NCBI GenBank assembly: GCA_004194705.1
Contig: SADC01000141.1
Span: forward strand, 62,001 to 126,000
DNA: 64,000 bases
Direction of reading: 5' to 3'
Origin: Ditylenchus dipsaci
Taxonomy: Eukaryota > Nematoda > Chromadorea > Rhabditida > Anguinidae
Shown: positions 58,401 through 64,000 of the stretch, piece after piece
How positions within the stretch are numbered: position 1 is the stretch's first letter
How the letters are laid out: each line of letters opens with the position of its first letter
Notes under the pieces: model-generated
Databases searched by the model: none
What the model was told of the DNA's origin: nothing
What the model saw: the letters and a program-made list of their open reading frames with translations, nothing else
Program-made: the position numbers and the translations under genes

Positions 58401-60115
58401 GATCGCGGTGCCAGAATATTGGCTAGCACATTGAGTATAAATGGTTTTAAGCTCTGACCCTCTCCCTGGCCAACTTGTTGGGCACTCTTCTCATAGCTCT
58501 GAGAGGATTTAAGTCAGGTAGCATCAATCCGGCTGTCTCATCCAACATTTCTTCCTCGGTGGTCAAGAAGGAATAAAGCAAATCTGACCTCTTCAAGGCT
58601 GGCTGAAGCATCAGAGTCTGGAGAAACCGCTCAAAAAACGGCCGATGGGCATCCATAAATGACCGATTCTTGGCTTTGAACACCTTTTTGTCAGGCAAAA
58701 GTCCCAAGCGGACTGAATTGCCGTGGAACTCCCTGAGTTTTTCTTCCAGAAAAAAGAATTCGTCGTATTTTCTGCCGATGGTCCATTGGTTGGGAGTGAG
58801 CAGGTCGTCGTCGTTGAAGTCTTCTTCTGACAGATGAGGATCTGGATTAGAGACCAGTTCGGCGGCTAAGTCATTGCGCTCTATGTTGATTACGTAGACG
58901 TAGTAGGTTTTGCCTGAATATGTATGAGAATTTATTGATGGAGATTTGGTGGATTTTCAGAGGGTCTCTAGTTTTTTCTTCTAATAAGACGGCCTCTCCG
59001 AGTCAAAATTGTGTTCTTGGCGTTGTGTTTCGACCCATTTTTTGCAGACTATTGAAACACGGATGTCATATGAGTCGTCACTAAGGATACAAACTTCGCA
59101 CTTTTCTATGCAAAAGATGTTATATGGAACTTATTGCTTTGTATTTGACGTAAAGTCTGGACTTTCATCGAGCCTGCACTCAAATTTTTTAAGATAAAGT
59201 TGAAGACCTGATCTTCTCGACCTATTTCTCCTGTTGGATCTTACTCGGGATGGGCTAATAATAAAAAAATTTCTAATAAAATCGAAAAATTGAATGTACT
59301 CAGTGGTGGGTCGAACTTATGACCTGGAGAAAAGTGGCCTTTTTCTTATGTAAAATTGTGTGACGGAAAGCATTGATACATTTTTGTGCGTTTTGAAAAG
59401 CAGTGTGTCAGGCAAGCTACCACTGAAATTGTAGCCAGTGAGATGAGAAACAAATTGAATGGATACTTGCTTTAAAGACTGTGGTTTTTGCGCACAGCGG
59501 AATGTGCGAAATTTGAGTACAAGGGGAGTACAACTATTTCAAACGATTTAAAGAGTACAGCGAGAGACGAAAGAGAACTGTCCCCCGCCAATTCAAATTT
59601 CGCACATGCCACTGCTCGCCAAAACCATGATCCTTCAAGGAAGCGTACGGGAGTGGCTGCATACGGCTCTTGCACATCGGTGCTCTAACCAGGTCAGCTA
59701 TCAGGTCGCCACAGGCCTATTTCTTATTTTCCTAATTATTCATACCCCAGCCTTCATTTAAATTTTATCTTGTCAAGATATTTGCCTCACTTGAAATGGC
59801 TTCTTTCCTAGGCTCTACTGCAGAAATTGTGATCGTCCACTTGTTTAAATCTCTGCCCAGATCTATTAAAGCAATATTGCCTGTTTCCTAAAATTAAAAG
59901 ACTTTTTAATCGCACGACAAAAAAATTGAATTCCACTTACATAGCTTTGCAACATTGACGTACTGGAAGAAGACGAAAATTCATCAATTGAAGATGATTT
60001 GAAACTAATGTCACTTGTGGTTACATCTATGCCTTCATCATTGAGTGCAGGTGGAGAAGCATAGAATGTGGAATTCGGACTGTTACTAGTACCGATTACA
60101 TGGAACAATTTATTC
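55453..60115 (-). CDS. SNX14: Sorting nexin 14-like protein, C-terminal half
   Basis: Minus-strand exons are 59941-60115, 59791-59887, 58289-58913, 57355-57564, 55704-55944 and 55453-55658. The first is a Ser-rich linker. The next two form the PX domain: LNKWTITISAVEPRKEAI, then KTYYVYVINIERNDLAAE, NQWTIGRKYDEFFFLEEKLR, FHGN, FLQTLMLQPALKRSDLLYSF and ALRAMRRVPNKL-type residues. The last two are the nexin C-terminal domain: KLTHWLEAILIMVKQLFLDF and LPRLNKQLVFVLMDRI before TGA. SNX14 is an ER-anchored RGS-PX protein linked to endolysosomes and lipid droplets. The membrane anchor, PXA and RGS parts are absent and must lie beyond 60115, most likely past the window end. At least one base is missing near 58443 (ERVR to LKPFILNVLANI). 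Confidence 0.87.
56272..56333. repeat. Conserved GCAAATC-GCTGA module
   Basis: GCAAATCGACCACGCTGACC is followed by AATCCGGTGTTAGGATTTGA and ends CTAGCAGAAAAAAAGT. Close relatives occur at about 14474, 19178, 35961 and 61109, and in reverse at 60915-60960. It abuts an ACCGTATTT MITE. Confidence 0.6.
56334..56599. mobile_element. ACCGTATTT MITE in SNX14 intron
   Basis: Ends TACCGTATTTGCTCTAATAA and TTATTACAGCAAATACGGTA, with inner word CGGCC/GGCCG. The interior TTGAGCACCCAAAAATCTCA is shared with 48360-48614. Confidence 0.83.
57579..57801. mobile_element. AAAGGGCCAT MITE with ATTGAACTTCTG core
   Basis: Outer ends TTAAAGGGCCATTGTC and GGCCATGGTCCTTTAA enclose the ATTGAACTTCTGTACGG core in inverted orientation. 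It starts about 15 bp from an SNX14 exon (57355-57564). Confidence 0.75.
57833..58213. mobile_element. Tigger-like MITE in SNX14 intron
   Basis: Ends CAGTCGACTCTCCATTGTAA and TTGTTAAAACAAAGTCGACTG are flanked by TA. A diverged copy of its inner part (ATTTTCAAAAAAATCGCTTCG, AACTGATGT, CAAAGATAACTG) lies at about 57150-57320. Confidence 0.75.
59640..59715 (-). repeat. tRNA-derived fragment
   Basis: The minus strand reads GCGACCTGATAGCTGACC followed by TGGTTAGAGCACCGATGTGC, an A-box-like start. No T arm follows, so this looks like a SINE or decayed tRNA copy in an SNX14 intron. Confidence 0.35.
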
Positions 60116-60590
60116 CTAAAAGAGAGGCATGTCAAAATCAGAAAAAAATAAATAATTGGCTACTCAGCCATTTTTGTGCAGAGTTTTAAATTCTTGACTC
60201 TTTAAGGCCATTACATCAGTTTTTGAGCTAGCCCTTACCAACTTTGCCTAAATTATTAAATATAAAAAACATGCCTCTGAAAATTTAAAAAGGTGCTAAC
60301 TTAACACTGAAATGCCTGATTGTCTTAAGAGCACATCATGGTGCGAAATTTCACGCTGAACACGATAGTGAAAATTTTTTAAAAAGTCACAATTTGCGGA
60401 TCAACTGTCCCTACGAAAAACCTAGTCAATATTTTTGCGTATGAAACTTTAAGAGGGCACAACTCGTCCATTTCCATAATCGAATACAATAATTTCTAAC
60501 TTAAAAGATAGCGCAAATCACGAGCTTTAAAATGAGATATCATCGAGGTATTTATGACAATGACATGTAAAATTTTCGCTCATAGAAATA

Positions 60591-60674
60591 CAGTCGACGC
60601 TCTCTATAACGACTCTCAAGGGACCGGCTAAACCGAGTCGTTATAGAAAGCGTCGTTATAGAGAGCGTCGACTG
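60591..60674. mobile_element. 84-bp palindromic Tigger-like MITE
   Basis: It begins CAGTCGACGCTCTCTATAAC and ends GTTATAGAGAGCGTCGACTG, perfect 20-bp inverted repeats, flanked by TA. Inside is GACTCTCAAGGGACCGGC and one more CGTTATAGA word. Confidence 0.87.
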
Positions 60675-60751
60675 TAATCGTGTTATTTTCCGAAAACGTT
60701 GTTGACACTGAAAAATGCTACAAAAAGTGTGATAACGTTATTTTTTAGTTG

Positions 60752-61305
60752 TCAATACATACCATTCGACAGAGCAGGAAAACCTACACCAGAAAAAGCT
60801 TTGAAGTGGAGTAAAAAAGCCTTTAGGAGTGTTTAGCATGACTCGCAAAAAAGTTCAAAATTAGTGATTATGTATTTCAAAATTATGTATTTCGCTATGA
60901 AAACCCCAATTTTTGACACCGTATCTGTGTTCAGCATCGTAAATTTGCATATAAAACTGAACTTAAACATGAGACTTTGATTTCAAATTTCGAATTCCGC
61001 TCAGGACAAAAAGTATTTGAGCTATAAAAATTGAGTTTGAATATTTGTTGTCTTGGTGTGAACTTGAAATTTGTGAGCCATGTACTATGTTTGAGGGCAG
61101 TTTTAAAAGCAAATCAACTATTCTGAACAATAGTTTGGTGTCAAAAACCAGGGTCTTCATAATAAAATCTAAGTTTTACGTCAAAATTGATTTGAAAGTT
61201 TTTTTGAGAGTCTTGCTAAACACTCCTAAAGGCTCTTTTTACTCCATTTCAAAGTTCTTTCTGAGCAGTTTTTCTTGTTCTGTCGAATGGTATACATTGA
61301 GGCTG
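60752..61305. repeat. Foldback element
   Basis: ACCATTCGACAGAGCAGGAA at the left is complemented by TTCTTGTTCTGTCGAATGGT at the right, and CCTTTAGGAGTGTTTAGCA by TGCTAAACACTCCTAAAGG. Both arms carry a copy of the GCAAATC-CTGAAC module, in opposite orientation. Confidence 0.82.
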
Positions 61306-61328
61306 TAACTAAAAACACACACCAAAAT

Positions 61329-61392
61329 ACTGATTTCCCCCAGTAAATTACTGATTTCCCTCAGTAAATTACTGATTTCCCCCAGTAAATTC
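61329..61392. repeat. Three 20-bp tandem units
   Basis: ACTGATTTCCCCCAGTAAAT or a close variant is repeated three times head to tail, 120 bp upstream of the MULE-like start codon. Confidence 0.8.
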
Positions 61393-61511
61393 GGTGATTT
61401 GTGCAATTTCTAGGGCTTTTTCGTTTCTTCTACTAGTATTCTCTAGTATTCTACGGATATTTTTTTTTAGCACAAAACAATATTTTCTTCGTTTTAGAGC
61501 ACTTTCACAAA

Positions 61512-63683
61512 ATGCCCCGAGGACCTGGAGCCATTTGGACTATTGAGAAAATTTGCAAATCGAAAGAAGAGATCGATTTGTGGCTGGTCGAAAATTCTTC
61601 CTGGAGTTATCATAAACGAGAAAGAGAAATTCAAACAAGCACGGATGTTTATTTCTGTCAATATTCCAAGCAAAATTGCGAGAAGAGGTTCAACTGCCAG
61701 GCACGGATGCGGATTCGCTACATGAATGACATCTCTGAGGTATGCTTTCTTTTTTTGCAGTGCGGAAATTGTTTTTCTAGGCCTACATCCAGACTAGCGG
61801 TGCTCATGATCATCGACGGCTGATTGATAATGGGCTTAGTTCTCCAGTCAAGAGGAAGATCGAAGATTAAGATGAGCCTCATAGTGGGAAAACGGCCAAG
61901 CACATTCAAAGAACTATCCAAGTTAGTCAGCAGCTTTTTGACGATTCATTAGAAAATGTTTAGGAAGATGTCGAGTTGGAAGGTTTGGTAATTCCATCGC
62001 TGAAGCAGGTGCAAAATCAAAAAACAGATAAAGCTAGAAAGCGGCAATTTACACGATCCTTGACACTCAATCAAGTGAAAGATTACTTCGAGATGAACAG
62101 GAAGGTTCCAGGTACAGCACATTCATCAATATACTTCTTGCTTAATAAAACTGTCTTCAGTTGATGAAAATCAACCTTATGCTGTCGGCTTTGAACATCG
62201 AGTAATCACTCTGCGGACGAAGATGGAGTGCAAAAGCCATCCGTGCAATTCTATTTGGTCATAACTACAAACAAGCTTCAGCGACGTCAAGCTACCTGGC
62301 CAAGCATTCAAGTTGATGGGACGTACAAGCTGATGACTTTGTGTTATCCGCTTCTGGTAAATCATGATAAGTCTTTGTGAAAGCTCAAAGTTTGGGAAAA
62401 AATTTAGGTGGCTGGGTTCTCAGACGCAAACAAGGTGTTCCATCCGACATATGTAGCAATCTCTTCGCATGAGGATACTTGGAGCTACTCCGGTTTTCTA
62501 AGTTCAATTTCATTAGCTGATCCTCAGTGCATATACAAACCAAAACTACTGCTAGCTGATGGTGCAACTCAAATTACTGCAGGTTGATTTATTTCTCACC
62601 AGTACTATTAAAATTTATCTGTATCTAGCTTGCCGAAAAGTCTTTCCTGACGCTAAAAGAGGAATGTGTCTTGCTCATGTCATTATGGACTTTAACAAGG
62701 ATCTACCCAAAGCAAAGATTCATGAAAGAGCTGTCGAAGAAATTAAAGAGGATGTGAATTTTCTAGCGAGGGCCAACTCTCTGTTAGAATTGGCGGCCGG
62801 TTGGTCTTTTCACACATATAAATCATCTGCTGATTAATCAATTTTCAGCATCCAGAACACTATGGATCCATTGGACTTCAAAGTGGGGCGAAATTCCAAG
62901 ACTGGCTCAAGCATGTACCAAGTTTTTCAATTCATGGTTGTTAAGAGAAGACTATCGTGGCTGGTACTACCGCTATGCTCCGGCTTTTGCAATGTTTTCA
63001 ATCTCCACTAATAATGGTCTTGAAGGAACGAATAAAATGATCAAAGATGACTTCACACATCGGGAACTTCTGGCCTGTCACGTTTTATTTTGGTAGTCGA
63101 GCAGTTGACACATGGCTGGAGCATCGACCCTGAACGGAAGGTGAAAATCATGTCTTTTTCAACTTTATATTTGTAGTTTAGAAGCCAGTGAAAGTGCCTA
63201 CGATTCCTGAAAATCCAAGCAGCAATTTGCGCAAAGCAGTGGAGAAACTCAGAGAGGAAAAGCGCCCATTTCTGCCAAGTGTATACCTTCAAGAGTATGT
63301 GTGGCTTATTCGTTCAAGTTCGTGCAATACAGATGCTGAGTTAGAGCTGATGTGGACTGAACTATTGCAAGCAGAAACCACTGATGATCTTGATTGGACG
63401 TACTCAAGTTAGCGGAGGTTAGAGTTCTAAAATGAATTTGCCTAATTTTAGTAATTGCAGGTACCAGATCCTTCGCAATTCTTTCTATGTGCTGAAGAAA
63501 TCTCGTGTGTATCCTGGCTTTCTTTGCTGCAACTGTCCAGTCGGTATAAAAGATGAATTGTGCAAGCACGCTTTACTTTTGATGGAAACAGAAAAACTAA
63601 TTGATCCACTACCACGACCACTGGAGCCAAGAATGAAAAGGGGACGAAGAAAGAAAGTTGGCCGGGCTTTAGAGCGCTTTTAG
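61512..63683 (+). CDS. MULE-type transposase-like protein with FLYWCH and SWIM zinc fingers
   Basis: Exons read by splice sites are 61512-61739, 61781-62111 (probably with an inner 42-nt intron), 62161-62355, 62408-62582, 62629-about 62800, then segments to 63127, 63182-about 63418 and 63462-63683. The N-terminus has FCQYSKQNCEKRFNCQARM and GAHDH, a FLYWCH-like Cys-Cys-His-His finger. The middle has IQVDGTYKLM, LLLADGATQI and FPDAKRGMCLAHVIMDF, the MULE DDE core with its CxxH. Later come STNNGLEGTNKMIK and CCNCPVGIKDELCKH, a SWIM finger. In-frame stops or slips occur near 61868, 62200, 63092 and 63410. AATAAA lies at 63685-63690. MULEs move DNA by cut and paste; host-derived regulators of this form also exist. 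No terminal inverted repeats were found. Confidence 0.8.
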
Positions 63684-64000
63684 AAATAAAAATTGTTGGT
63701 CGCTGTTACTCATGTTATTGTTGTTTCATGAATAAAGATGATACTGTTTAAGTCAGGACTAGTCCACACCACTCCACACTACTCCAAACACTACTTTGGG
63801 TGATTTTCAAAGGTTTAGGGTATTTAAAAGTTGTTTGTAATAGTTCAGGGTTGGGTTCTGATCAATTGAGTAAATTAGAACGAGATTTTGATGCGCGCAA
63901 TCATTTTTTCGCAAAAAGATAACTCTTTTTAGTAGATTATCAAAAACCTCAGTTTTCATTGGCTTCTGGCCACTTTGGCCTGGAATTCTAAGCGATTCAA

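Larger units (their letters stand above)
60116..61511. other. SNX14 intron or upstream DNA: repeats only
   Basis: It contains an 84-bp Tigger-like MITE (60591-60674), a foldback (60752-61305) and a triple tandem 20-mer near 61329-61392 (ACTGATTTCCCCCAGTAAAT). A CGCTGAACACGATAGTG motif occurs near 60349. No exon is recognised. Confidence 0.6.

Overview
The window is eukaryotic nuclear DNA from a gene-sparse, AT-rich, transposon-crowded animal genome. Introns follow GT-AG with short T-rich acceptors. The best phylum clue is a cytoplasmic intermediate filament gene whose rod and lamin-type tail look like nematode IFA proteins, so a nematode with a non-compact genome is the most likely source. 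This is judged from remembered family sequences, not from a search.

Layout. (1) 2301-11019, minus strand: an 18-exon gene joining a helical N-terminus, an RRM, an F-box and a run of leucine-rich repeats. (2) 11020-22127: intergenic, mostly foldback elements and hAT-like miniature elements, with one unidentified minus-strand coding segment near 15.5-16.0 kb. (3) 22231-29014, plus: the intermediate filament gene, 11 coding exons. (4) 29015-36625: intergenic, including a three-deep transposon nest at 31.1-34.1 kb. (5) 36626-53988, plus: AP-3 complex delta subunit, 25 coding exons, with a tRNA-Thr(CGT) in one intron and several introns built almost entirely of foldback elements. (6) 55453-60115, minus: C-terminal half of a sorting nexin 14-like protein; the N-terminal half is not in the window. 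(7) 61512-63683, plus: a MULE-type transposase-like gene with FLYWCH-like, DDE and SWIM parts, probably inside a large SNX14 intron.

AP-3 delta acts in endosome-to-lysosome vesicle sorting and SNX14 in ER-lipid droplet and endolysosomal lipid handling. They are convergent neighbours, but nothing here shows joint regulation. The F-box gene should encode a ubiquitin-ligase substrate adaptor, here fused to an RNA-binding domain.

Three signals stand out. First, at least ten small elements with hAT-like ends (CAGGG, TAGGG, TAGTG or CATA starts) and 8-bp target duplications are each filled with reiterations of their own private short word (for example CGGGTACC, GGGCCGG, GGCGCC, TGCATATTTT, GACAAAAGCC). 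Second, a module of about 45 bp (GCAAATCGACTACGCTGAAC and onward) recurs inside otherwise unrelated repeats. Third, several conserved genes carry many single-base losses that break the frame while flanking residues and splice phases stay intact. This fits sequence or assembly error better than gene decay. Exon coordinates were read by eye from splice sites and phase, and may be off by a few bases.
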